Assembly: GCF_000301075.1 (NCBI RefSeq)
Contig: NZ_JH932293.1
Coordinates: 1,250,268-1,283,994 of the forward strand
Source: Bergeyella zoohelcum ATCC 43767
GTDB taxonomy: Bacteria; Bacteroidota; Bacteroidia; Flavobacteriales; Weeksellaceae
Reading direction: 5' to 3'
DNA: 33,727 nt
Shown: one piece after another, positions 1-6,393 of the stretch
How the letters are laid out: the number at the start of each line of letters is the position of its first letter
Position numbering within the stretch: position 1 is the stretch's first letter
Notes under the pieces: generated by a model
The model's database searches: none
The model's input: only the letters and a program-made list of their open reading frames with translations
Told to the model about the DNA's origin: nothing
Program-made: the position numbers and the translations under genes

Positions 1-191
1 CGGAACATTATTTCGATAAAAAACTCTACAAAGAGCGTTACGCCATTGAAAGAAGCAATGCTTGGATGGATAGTTTTCGTTCGGTTTTAAATCATTTTGA
101 CACTACCGTAAGTAGTTGGGTAGGTTTTAATTACCTTGCCTTTATTGTCTTAGGACTCAGAAAATTTAAACAAAAGAGAAAGTCGAGATGA
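1..191 (+). pseudogene. C-terminal end of an IS5/IS4-superfamily transposase (5' cut by window edge)
   Basis: The reading frame is open from base 3 and ends in TGA at 189-191, giving about 62 residues. It contains YKERYAIERSNAWMDSFR, which shows the Y(2)R(3)E spacing of the C-terminal catalytic signature of IS4/IS5-type DDE transposases, followed by a W/F-rich stretch and a basic tail (KQKRKSR). The catalytic Glu is the E of AIER. The 5' part lies outside the window, so it cannot be told whether the copy is intact. The following bases (192-346) carry no gene and presumably include the right end of the element, but the terminal repeat cannot be fixed without the other end. The IS5 assignment rests on the motif only. 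Confidence 0.7.
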
Positions 192-346
192 GCTCAAAAT
201 AAAAAAAGCCAGAAGGGGTACGCTATTTTACACGGAAGATTTCTTGTCTTTCGGTACGCACAAGACCACGCAAAAGATTTGGTTTTTTAAGTCCAAAACA
301 AGTATATTTGAAAACAATTAATAATAACGGAAAGTTACTTTTATAA

Positions 347-589
347 GTTGAATCTAGAGTTTTCAAAAAAGCAAGTCCTAAAAATTTGTCAGCCATTGGA
401 AAAATTAGTGGTTTGGTGATTCAGGCTCTCAAAGAACTTGGCAAGGAGAATGTTCGTGATAAGGGAATAAAAATCATCTTAAAGCATTTGAAAAATGAAG
501 CCCCCTACCGTTTGGAACACGATATAAAATTGGCTCCCGAATGGATACGAGTCATAATGAGAAAAGCCCTTCCAAAAGATGAGAAATAA
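347..589 (+). pseudogene. C-terminal remnant resembling an AbiEi/DUF6088-type antitoxin
   Basis: The frame is open from just after a stop at 344-346 to TAA at 587-589. There is no good ATG; the first possible start is TTG at 386. The residues (KISGLVIQALKELGKENV ... YRLEHDIKLAPEWIRVIMRK) resemble what I remember of the C-terminal end of AbiEi-like/DUF6088 antitoxins: a helix with 'ALK.LGKE' and a terminal 'HDI.LAP.WI..I' segment. No N-terminal winged-helix part is present. It lies directly downstream of an IS5-like transposase end, which suggests the 5' part was removed by the insertion or a later deletion. Family assignment is from memory and tentative; it could also be a free-standing small ORF of unknown function. 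Confidence 0.35.
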
Positions 590-678
590 ATGGATGGACA
601 TATAGCGAAAATCGTCCTTCTTTCCACGAAATCATAGCCACTTTAGAAAAGTTAAAACGAGAAATTAACATTTTGTAA
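583..678 (+). pseudogene. Short remnant resembling the C-terminus of an AbiEii-type nucleotidyltransferase toxin
   Basis: A second frame opens directly after a stop at 580-582 and ends in TAA at 676-678. It has no start codon and encodes about 31 residues, with WTYSENRPSFHEIIATLEKL followed by KREINIL. A 'Y.E.PSF.EI...L..LE.EIN' ending is what I recall for AbiEii/AbiGii toxins, and the preceding remnant resembles the cognate antitoxin, so order and strand fit an AbiE operon from which most of the toxin gene was deleted. The same motif (RPSF..I...L) also occurs at the end of protein-kinase domains, so the call is weak. Confidence 0.28.
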
Positions 679-846
679 TTAGAGGATTAAATGCATATTT
701 TATATCATTGTGTAATCGAAATCATTCATTTCATTGAGTAATTAAAAGAGTTTTACTTATGAAAAAATGTTTGAGAACATAGGGGTATTAAGTCTTAAAA
801 CTTTGCCAAAGTACAAAAAGCATGGTGGATTTTGGTAAATTATTTC

Positions 847-854
847 TAATTTTG
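847..854 (+). promoter_or_regulatory. Putative -7 element (TAATTTTG) of the MarC-like gene
   Basis: TAATTTTG matches the Bacteroidetes -7 consensus TAnnTTTG and lies 25 bases before the ATG at 879. The nearest TTTG upstream (831-834) is only 12 bases away, too close for a normal -33, so the match is partial. Confidence 0.4.
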
Positions 855-878
855 CACACGAAAAAAATGGAATAAAAA

Positions 879-1481
879 ATGGAATTTTTCTCACACATTA
901 ATTTTGCTGAAATTCTCACTTGTTTTATGGTGCTTTTTGCCGTGATAGATATTATCGGGAGTATTCCTATCATTGTGAGTCTTAGGAAGAAATTCGGAAA
1001 AATAGAATCTGAAAAGGCAAGTATTGTGGCGGGGTCTATTATGATTGTGTTTCTTTTTGTAGGGCATAAGATATTGAAAATTATAGGTGTAGATGTGAAT
1101 TCTTTCGCCATTGCGGGGGCTTTTGTTATCTTTATTATTGCTATAGAGATGATTCTAGGTATTGAAATTCAGAAAAATGCGGAGGCAAAAGCCGCTTCTA
1201 TTGTACCTATTGCTTTTCCACTCATTGCGGGGGCAGGAACGCTTACTACTACACTTTCTCTCAAGGCAGAGTTTCATGATATTAATATCATCGTAGCCAT
1301 TGTTCTCAATATTTTATGTGTTTATGTAGTATTAAAAGTGGCACCTTGGTTAGAGAGAAAAATAGGAGGAGGAACCCTAAAAGTGGTAGAAAAGGTGTTT
1401 GGGATTATCCTTTTGGCCATTTCTATCAAGCTCTTTACTTCTAATTTTGCACAATTAGTTCAAAACTCTATTCAACTTTAA
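879..1481 (+). CDS. MarC family (UPF0056) integral membrane protein
   Basis: This 200-residue protein is almost entirely hydrophobic, with about six membrane segments. It has the hallmarks of the MarC/UPF0056 family: an N-terminal 'F..LFAVIDIIGSIPIIVSL' segment, 'FAIAGAFVIFIIAIEMILG' in the middle, and 'PIAFPLIAGAGTLTT' before the fourth segment. The length matches the family. The substrate is not known; MarC of enteric bacteria was once linked to multiple antibiotic resistance but that role was later dropped. It is followed after 10 bases by a small membrane protein on the same strand, probably cotranscribed. The ATG at 879 is the first in frame and follows a possible -7 element. Confidence 0.88.
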   Translation: MEFFSHINFAEILTCFMVLFAVIDIIGSIPIIVSLRKKFGKIESEKASIVAGSIMIVFLFVGHKILKIIGVDVNSFAIAGAFVIFIIAIEMILGIEIQKNAEAKAASIVPIAFPLIAGAGTLTTTLSLKAEFHDINIIVAIVLNILCVYVVLKVAPWLERKIGGGTLKVVEKVFGIILLAISIKLFTSNFAQLVQNSIQL

Positions 1482-1491
1482 AATATCATCC

Positions 1492-1689
1492 ATGATGAAA
1501 ACAATTCATAAAATTGCCCTTGTATTTTTCGTTATCGTTTTAGGCTTTAATCTTTATGTTCTGGATTGGAACTTAGGGTTTATGGCAGATGAAAATACCA
1601 AGTTTTTAGTCTCTGCGGGGGCTTCGGTACTCGGTATTTTCGGAGTATTAATTATGGATACTTGGGGGAAATTAGCGAAGAAAAACTAA
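1492..1689 (+). CDS. Small two-helix membrane protein, unknown function
   Basis: This 65-residue ORF starts with two adjacent ATG codons (1492 and 1495). It encodes a first hydrophobic helix (about residues 7-24, IALVFFVIVLGFNLYVL), a short loop rich in acidic residues, and a second helix (about 40-56, LVSAGASVLGIFGVLIM), ending in KLAKKN. The start lies 10 bases after the MarC-like gene, which suggests an operon. Its last 18 bases overlap the 3' end of the convergent isochorismate synthase gene. I recognise no named family; comparable small proteins occur in flavobacteria. The coding call rests on the well-formed membrane topology and the position. Confidence 0.65.
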   Translation: MMKTIHKIALVFFVIVLGFNLYVLDWNLGFMADENTKFLVSAGASVLGIFGVLIMDTWGKLAKKN

Positions 1690-2649
1690 ATTTTTTAGTA
1701 TTGCTTCCGCTTTTAGTTCAGTTTCTAGCCACTCTTTTTCGGGGTGGCTTTGTTCGTTAATTCCTCCACCTACGAATATTTTTGCCCCATTTGCATAGAT
1801 TTGGGCACAGCGTAAGTTTACGAAACAGGTTTTTTCTTCGGCAGAAGCTATGTCTATATAGCCTGAATAGAGTTTTCTTTCCTCCGTTTCTAGCTCTTCT
1901 ATTTTCTTTTTACATAAATGTTTAGGAGTGCCACAAACGGCAGGAGTAGGGTGAAGTGCATGGATGAGATTTTGTACTTCTTTTTCATTGATTATTGCCG
2001 AAAACTCTGTACAGAGGTGTTTGATGTTTCCTGAGATGGCATCTTTTAATGAGGAGATTTGATAGTCCGAAGTGTATTGTTTAATAATACCTTTAATGTA
2101 TTGTGTAACCGTGTTTTGTTCTTGGATTTCTTTTTCAGTCCATGATTCATTCAGGGGGAGCGTACCTGCCAAACTCATGGTGTGAAATTCCTGATTTTTT
2201 TTATTATACTTACCTAAGATTTCATAAAAACCACCCATCCAGCATTCTTGTTCACTTACAAAAAGATATACCAATGCCTGTGGATAGGTATTGCACATTT
2301 TTTGAAAAGAAGCCACAATAGAAATTTCGTCCTCGAAAAAATGATATTTCCTGCGTGAGAAGACCAATTTGGGAAGATTTTCTTTAGTTAAAAATTCTTT
2401 AATCGTTTTAATTTTTTCTTCGTAAGTAGGGTAATCATCTGGTGTAGAGGGAGCATGAAGATGGAAGTTTTTATGATGGAAAAGCTGCTCTATTCTTAGA
2501 AAATCATGCTCTGTAGCCATTCTTTTTCGTCCCGAAAAATGTACTTTTTTTTGTTGGTCAAAATCAAAAAAAGCTACGGAAAAATCATTGTTTTCCGTAG
2601 TTTCTATGGTAAAAATATCTTTTTGGTGAGGAAATCTGATGAGTATCAT
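1672..2649 (-). CDS. menF: Isochorismate synthase (chorismate-binding family), menaquinone pathway
   Basis: A member of the anthranilate synthase component I/chorismate-binding fold that converts chorismate to isochorismate, the first committed step of menaquinone synthesis. Signature parts are present: KLVFSRRK in the core, SLAGTLP, the HPTPAVCGTPK block, SGYIDI, and the magnesium-site block FVGGGI followed by a C-terminal acidic helix (EKEWLETELKAEAIL). At 325 residues it is short relative to enzymes with a long N-terminal lobe, which is usual for flavobacterial MenF. The ATG (2647-2649) directly follows the TAA (2650-2652) of the MenI-like thioesterase gene, so translation is probably coupled. 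The pairing of isochorismate synthase with a DHNA-CoA thioesterase favours menaquinone over siderophore synthesis. No other men genes are in the window. Confidence 0.88.
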   Translation of the reverse strand: MILIRFPHQKDIFTIETTENNDFSVAFFDFDQQKKVHFSGRKRMATEHDFLRIEQLFHHKNFHLHAPSTPDDYPTYEEKIKTIKEFLTKENLPKLVFSRRKYHFFEDEISIVASFQKMCNTYPQALVYLFVSEQECWMGGFYEILGKYNKKNQEFHTMSLAGTLPLNESWTEKEIQEQNTVTQYIKGIIKQYTSDYQISSLKDAISGNIKHLCTEFSAIINEKEVQNLIHALHPTPAVCGTPKHLCKKKIEELETEERKLYSGYIDIASAEEKTCFVNLRCAQIYANGAKIFVGGGINEQSHPEKEWLETELKAEAILKNLVFLR

Positions 2650-3084
2650 TTATTCAAATTTGCTTTTCGGCATAATGGTATTGGTCATCGTGGTATGGTT
2701 AATGAGATTTCCCATTTCATCACGAATTTCTATTTCTGAAACATGAAGTGTAGTTCCTTTTCGGATGAATCTCGCTTTGCCAGTTACGGTTCCTTTTCTT
2801 ATGGCTCTCAGATGGTTAGAGTTAATATTGGTGCCTACTGGTGCGTATTTTTCTAAATCTACATGGATTACAGAAAGGCAAGAACCCAGTGTTTCCGCAA
2901 GTGCTACGCTAGCACCACCATGGAGAATGCCATAGGGCTGATGTACCTTAGGAACTACGGGCATAGTAGCGGTAAGGCTATCATCATCTACATCTGTAAA
3001 TACGATGTCTAGTGTCTTGCCAAGGTTATCCGTAGTCCAACTATTCAGCCTATTAAGAATTTTTTCTTTTTTTTCTTGTGTCAT
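2650..3084 (-). CDS. menI: Hotdog-fold thioesterase, probable DHNA-CoA thioesterase (MenI-like)
   Basis: This 144-residue hotdog-fold thioesterase has the PaaI/MenI active-site helix: PYGILHGGASVALAETLGS, with His55-Gly-Gly and the catalytic Glu64. The following strands (INSNHLRAIRKGTVTGKA, then TLHVSEIEIRDEMGNL) closely follow the pattern of E. coli MenI (YdiI), which hydrolyses 1,4-dihydroxy-2-naphthoyl-CoA in menaquinone synthesis. It lies between an acyltransferase gene (1-base gap upstream) and the isochorismate synthase gene (no gap). This context supports the DHNA-CoA role over phenylacetate metabolism. Length and motif are complete. The exact substrate is inferred. Confidence 0.82.
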   Translation of the reverse strand: MTQEKKEKILNRLNSWTTDNLGKTLDIVFTDVDDDSLTATMPVVPKVHQPYGILHGGASVALAETLGSCLSVIHVDLEKYAPVGTNINSNHLRAIRKGTVTGKARFIRKGTTLHVSEIEIRDEMGNLINHTTMTNTIMPKSKFE

Positions 3085-3085
3085 A

Positions 3086-3658
3086 TTATTGAAAATTAGG
3101 ATTCCAGTTTTCTTTTACTTTAGGGTGAATCTCATGCGCTATAAAATAATTTCTAAAGTCATCTAAAATTTCTTCATAACTCATGGTAGAGTATTTTTCA
3201 TAAGGAAGATGGTAGCCTAGATAGATGGTTTTGGTCTTAAAATCCCCTGCTGCCAATACGATGGGTACTTTGGCAGTCATTGCCATGTGGTAAAAACCTT
3301 TACGCCATTTCTCTACGAAGCTCCTTGTCCCTTCAGGGGTAATTACCAGTGCGAAATCTTCTTTTTTAAATTCATTGGCAACGAAATTAACCAAATCATT
3401 TCTTTGTGAGCGGTCTATACCTATACCCCCCAGAGCTTTTACTATACCGCCATACCATGCCTTGGTATGAGCGTCTTTTATAATGATTTTTAGAGGTTTT
3501 CCTAGTTGCCAAAAAGCAAAATTCCCTAGTAGGTATTCATCATTATGAGTATGAGGAGCTACTACCAAAATGCATCGGTCTAATACTTTGGGGTCACCAT
3601 GTATTTTTAATTTCCAGCCTAATAATTTTAGGAGGTATTTTCCTATGATTTTCTTCAT
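3086..3658 (-). CDS. 1-acyl-sn-glycerol-3-phosphate acyltransferase-like protein (PlsC family)
   Basis: This is a lysophospholipid acyltransferase-fold protein. Motifs seen: APHTHNDEYLLG (motif I region), GGIGIDRS (motif II), and PEGTRS (motif III), followed by KWRKGFYHMA and PIVLAAGDF. The catalytic motif I of this family is normally H-X4-D; here the spacing puts Glu at the Asp position, with an Asp one residue earlier. I chose the start at 3658 (MKKIIGKYLLKLLGWKLKIHG), where close relatives begin; an ATG 30 bases upstream (3688) adds ten residues. It is the first gene of a tight cluster with menI and menF, so it is cotranscribed with menaquinone genes although its own role is probably in phospholipid synthesis. 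Confidence 0.82.
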   Translation of the reverse strand: MKKIIGKYLLKLLGWKLKIHGDPKVLDRCILVVAPHTHNDEYLLGNFAFWQLGKPLKIIIKDAHTKAWYGGIVKALGGIGIDRSQRNDLVNFVANEFKKEDFALVITPEGTRSFVEKWRKGFYHMAMTAKVPIVLAAGDFKTKTIYLGYHLPYEKYSTMSYEEILDDFRNYFIAHEIHPKVKENWNPNFQ

Positions 3659-3870
3659 GTTTATTTTTCTGAAAAAAAGTACATCCACTGCTGGACATAC
3701 TTTTAGGGTTATCTCGATAATAGTAAGTAGATAAATACTTTAAAATAAATTAAGTACAAAATCTACGATTTGTAAACTGATTTTTATAAGTACTTGTATC
3801 ATAATATTGCGATTTTGTTGGTCAAATATACAAAAAATATTTCAATTTTGGGATTATCGTAACTAAATTA

Positions 3871-4016
3871 TCACTTCAAACCACTTCAAACCATCAAGCA
3901 GGAGGCGATAGGCAGGAAGCAATAGGCTTTTGGTGAATGGCAGTTGAGTCAAACTTTCAAACCACTTCAAATTACCTAATTCCCTCATTATCTAATTCCC
4001 TCATTATCTAATTCCC
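3871..4016. repeat. Intergenic array of degenerate short repeats
   Basis: The gene-free stretch 3689-4019 ends in repeats. CACTTCAAAC words recur at 3871-3892 and 3960-3971. At 3909-3923 is the 15-mer TAGGCAGGAAGCAAT, found again exactly at 32378-32392. Finally a 16-bp unit (CTAATTCCCTCATTAT) occurs 2.6 times in tandem at 3976-4016. The array abuts the stop codon of the PspC-domain gene. The rest of the gap (3689-3870) is AT-rich and contains a TATATTTG on the minus strand at 3823-3830, a possible distant promoter element for the acyltransferase cluster; nothing else was seen there. Confidence 0.75.
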
Positions 4017-4019
4017 AAA

Positions 4020-5675
4020 CTATATATTGTTTTGATTTTCAAATACTTCAATCATTCTTTCGGCAGTGTCTTCATCATAGAGTTTGCCATTGATTTTGAT
4101 GCTATCTCCGAAGGCAGAGTTTCTTTCTATCTCTATTCTGTTCCCGTTGATATTCATTTTTTGTACTGAACGGTAGTTGCTCTTATGAGGAATGGAGTCC
4201 TTCCTTATGTGAGAAGAAAAAGGAGCATCGTCATCATCATTAGCATTATTTTTTTCATCATGAATTTTGATTTTATCATGAGAATGGATGATGGTTTTGC
4301 TACTAGGAACTACCAGCTCATAATGAACTCTATAGTTTCTAAATCTTTCACTGTAAGGGAACTGGATATAATTAGGGAGTAATATTTTATTATCTTTGAT
4401 TTCTACATTTACTTTGGAGGCAATAGGGATATTATATCCATCTGCTTTGGTGGTAAGAATCATGTAAGGAATGTCTATTGCATCATTTCTGGTTACAGAT
4501 ACCCGTGGTCTTTCTTCCACAAAAACTGCTTTTTTATCTGTGAAATACATCCCATCATTCAGGTAGCCTTTAAAATTTTTAGGAATGAACTCTTCTTTCA
4601 TGTCTATGTAGATAGAATCACTTTGGCTTTGGATAGAGATATTTTGGGTATCGTGTTTTGTTCCTTTATAAAACATTTTAGTTTTAGAAATTTCTATGCC
4701 TGAGATGATAGCTATCACTGTGCTGGCAACAATTAGTAATAATGTAAGGTATCCTATATTTCTCACTTTAGTTTTAGGAGAGAAAAATTTGATGGCCAAC
4801 ATGGTAAAAATGAGTGTAGGTACCAAACTCAATAATACATAAAGAATGGTGAAATACTCTTTAATATATTCTGAATCAAAATAATATTCCATCATTTCCG
4901 AGAATTGAAAATTATATGATGTCAATTTATCAGTAAAGAAAATAGCTATCATGGAAATAAGGAAAGAGAAAGCAATCATGGCTGAAATACCTCCTAAGGT
5001 ATAACGGATAATCTTCCAGATGGTGTCATCTCTATGAGGTTTTATGCCCTTTGGGCTTCCTGTATCTTGAATTTGATGGAGTTTAGTAGATTCATTTTTT
5101 AGGCTATCAAAATTAATAGGCTCTCCTTTCATTTTAAGGAAATCTGTAGCAGTAGTGGCCTTGGGAAGAATAGCCCATAGTGCAATGTAGGCTATAAGCA
5201 CTACAAGAAAAAATGGTGGTATCACAAATAGCCCAAAGAAAAATACACCTAGCCATAGTATTCTCATCAAAGAGGTGTCCATTTTGGACCAATGAGCCAT
5301 ACCACTACATACGCCCGCAATTTTTTGATTGGTAGTATCTCTGAAAAGTGAGCGAGTGGCATTTTTTATTTTGTCGAAATCCAAAGCATGATCAGGTGTG
5401 TTCCTTTCTGTATGTTCTTGCTCTTCAATGAGTTCTGGTTTTCCTATTTGGGTGATGACTTTCTCTACATCTTCCTCATTGATAATTTCCCGATTTTTGA
5501 GATTTTCTCGGAAAATTTCCACCATTCGGTATTCGATGTCTAGCATTACCTCATCTGCTTCAGAAGGGTCTAGAGCATTTCTAAGTGCTTGAATATAAAT
5601 GCTAAGTTTTTCATAGGCGTTTTCATTTATGATGAAAGAATACCCTGCGAGTCCTATATGGAGTGTCTTATTCAT
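4020..5675 (-). CDS. PspC-domain multi-pass membrane protein
   Basis: This is a 551-residue protein. Residues 1-85 form a soluble helical part (AYEKLSIYIQALRNAL ... EVMLDIEYRMVEIF ... EDVEKVITQIGKPE). A PspC domain follows at about 108-172: DTTNQKIAGVCSGMAHW, then two membrane segments ending AYIALWAILPK. Three more membrane helices lie at about 223-249, 277-298 and 306-329, before a roughly 220-residue beta-rich extracytoplasmic tail. PspC domains are named after the phage-shock envelope-stress protein. A PadR repressor gene lies 12 bases upstream on the same strand; PadR/PspC pairs are common in Bacteroidetes, so the pair is probably a self-controlled envelope-stress or signalling operon. 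Function beyond that is inferred. Confidence 0.85.
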   Translation of the reverse strand: MNKTLHIGLAGYSFIINENAYEKLSIYIQALRNALDPSEADEVMLDIEYRMVEIFRENLKNREIINEEDVEKVITQIGKPELIEEQEHTERNTPDHALDFDKIKNATRSLFRDTTNQKIAGVCSGMAHWSKMDTSLMRILWLGVFFFGLFVIPPFFLVVLIAYIALWAILPKATTATDFLKMKGEPINFDSLKNESTKLHQIQDTGSPKGIKPHRDDTIWKIIRYTLGGISAMIAFSFLISMIAIFFTDKLTSYNFQFSEMMEYYFDSEYIKEYFTILYVLLSLVPTLIFTMLAIKFFSPKTKVRNIGYLTLLLIVASTVIAIISGIEISKTKMFYKGTKHDTQNISIQSQSDSIYIDMKEEFIPKNFKGYLNDGMYFTDKKAVFVEERPRVSVTRNDAIDIPYMILTTKADGYNIPIASKVNVEIKDNKILLPNYIQFPYSERFRNYRVHYELVVPSSKTIIHSHDKIKIHDEKNNANDDDDAPFSSHIRKDSIPHKSNYRSVQKMNINGNRIEIERNSAFGDSIKINGKLYDEDTAERMIEVFENQNNI

Positions 5676-5687
5676 GTTTTTAAATTT

Positions 5688-6017
5688 TTAGGATGGATTG
5701 GTGATTTTATTTACTGCATCAGTCAGTTGGTTCCAAGTGGTTTTTAGTTCGTTTAAAAATTCAATGCCTTTGGGAGTAATGGAGTAGTATTTTCTGGGAG
5801 GTCCTCCTGTAGATTCTTCCCATCGGTAGGTGAGAAGTTCAGTATTTTTAAGTCGGGTAAGCAGTGGGTAGAGGGTGCCTTCCACCACATCTAATGCACC
5901 CGATTTTAGTGCTTCCATCAAATCAGAAACATACATTTCTTTCTTGCTGATAAGACTAAGGATGCAGAACTCCAAAATCCCTTTTCGCATTTGAGCTTTG
6001 GTGTTTTCTGTATTCAT
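5688..6017 (-). CDS. PadR family transcriptional regulator
   Basis: This 109-residue protein has the PadR winged-helix fold. LEFCILSLISKKEMYVSDLMEAL is the first helix pair, VVEGTLYPLLTRLKNTELLTYRW is the recognition helix and wing start, and GGPPRKYYSITPKGIEFL is the typical PadR wing. A short C-terminal helix (LKTTWNQLTDAVNKI) would serve for dimerisation, as in the small PadR-s2 subgroup. It is the first gene of an operon with the PspC-domain protein and probably represses its own promoter. A TATCTTTG -7 element lies 51 bases upstream of the start, with an imperfect GTAT-N3-ATAC palindrome beside it. Confidence 0.92.
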   Translation of the reverse strand: MNTENTKAQMRKGILEFCILSLISKKEMYVSDLMEALKSGALDVVEGTLYPLLTRLKNTELLTYRWEESTGGPPRKYYSITPKGIEFLNELKTTWNQLTDAVNKITNPS

Positions 6018-6067
6018 ATTTATTTTGGTATTATTTATTATTAGCTATTGTTTACTAATTTCTACTG

Positions 6068-6105
6068 CAAAGATATAAAAATAATTTAGTAGTATGCTAT
6101 ACAAA
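6068..6105 (-). promoter_or_regulatory. Promoter of the padR-pspC operon with a possible operator
   Basis: On the minus strand TATCTTTG (6068-6075) matches the Bacteroidetes -7 box exactly. A TTTG at 6102-6105 could be the -33, though the 26-base gap is long. Between them lies GTATGCTATAC (6092-6102), an inverted repeat GTAT-N3-ATAC that could be a PadR operator. The rest of 6018-6393 is AT-rich and holds only this promoter and that of the acyl-CoA synthetase gene. Confidence 0.5.
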
Positions 6106-6346
6106 GTAGTGATTTTTTTTGTTGTTTTTGTTTTTTTTAGTTATGATTTAATTTAAGTTTCTGATTATTAATGCTTAAATATTTCCTTGAAATATTGTTT
6201 TTTTTGAATGAAGAGTAAATTTTTGGAGGTGTTTTGATGGAAATGGCTCTTTTTACCTGTTATTGGCTTCGGATTTTTTTTGAATAAATTAAACTTATTT
6301 TAAGGAGTTGTGCTGCTCTGAATCTTGGTTTTGAATTTAATTTTTT

Positions 6347-6373
6347 TTGATTCGAAAAAAACCTTTATCTTTA
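6347..6373 (+). promoter_or_regulatory. Promoter of the acyl-CoA synthetase gene
   Basis: TTG at 6347-6349 and TATCTTTA at 6366-6373 (one mismatch to TAnnTTTG) are 16 bases apart. The ATG follows 20 bases after the -7 box. Confidence 0.5.
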
Positions 6374-6393
6374 CCATATTAAAATATAAGTAA

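Noticed and set aside
583-678. End of a protein-kinase domain (RPSF..I...L)
   Set aside because: The pattern is short and generic. The neighbouring antitoxin-like remnant makes an AbiEii-type tail somewhat more likely, though neither is certain.
788-1111. 107-residue minus-strand frame over the start of the MarC-like gene
   Set aside because: It overlaps the MarC coding region and its promoter and has no recognisable pattern.
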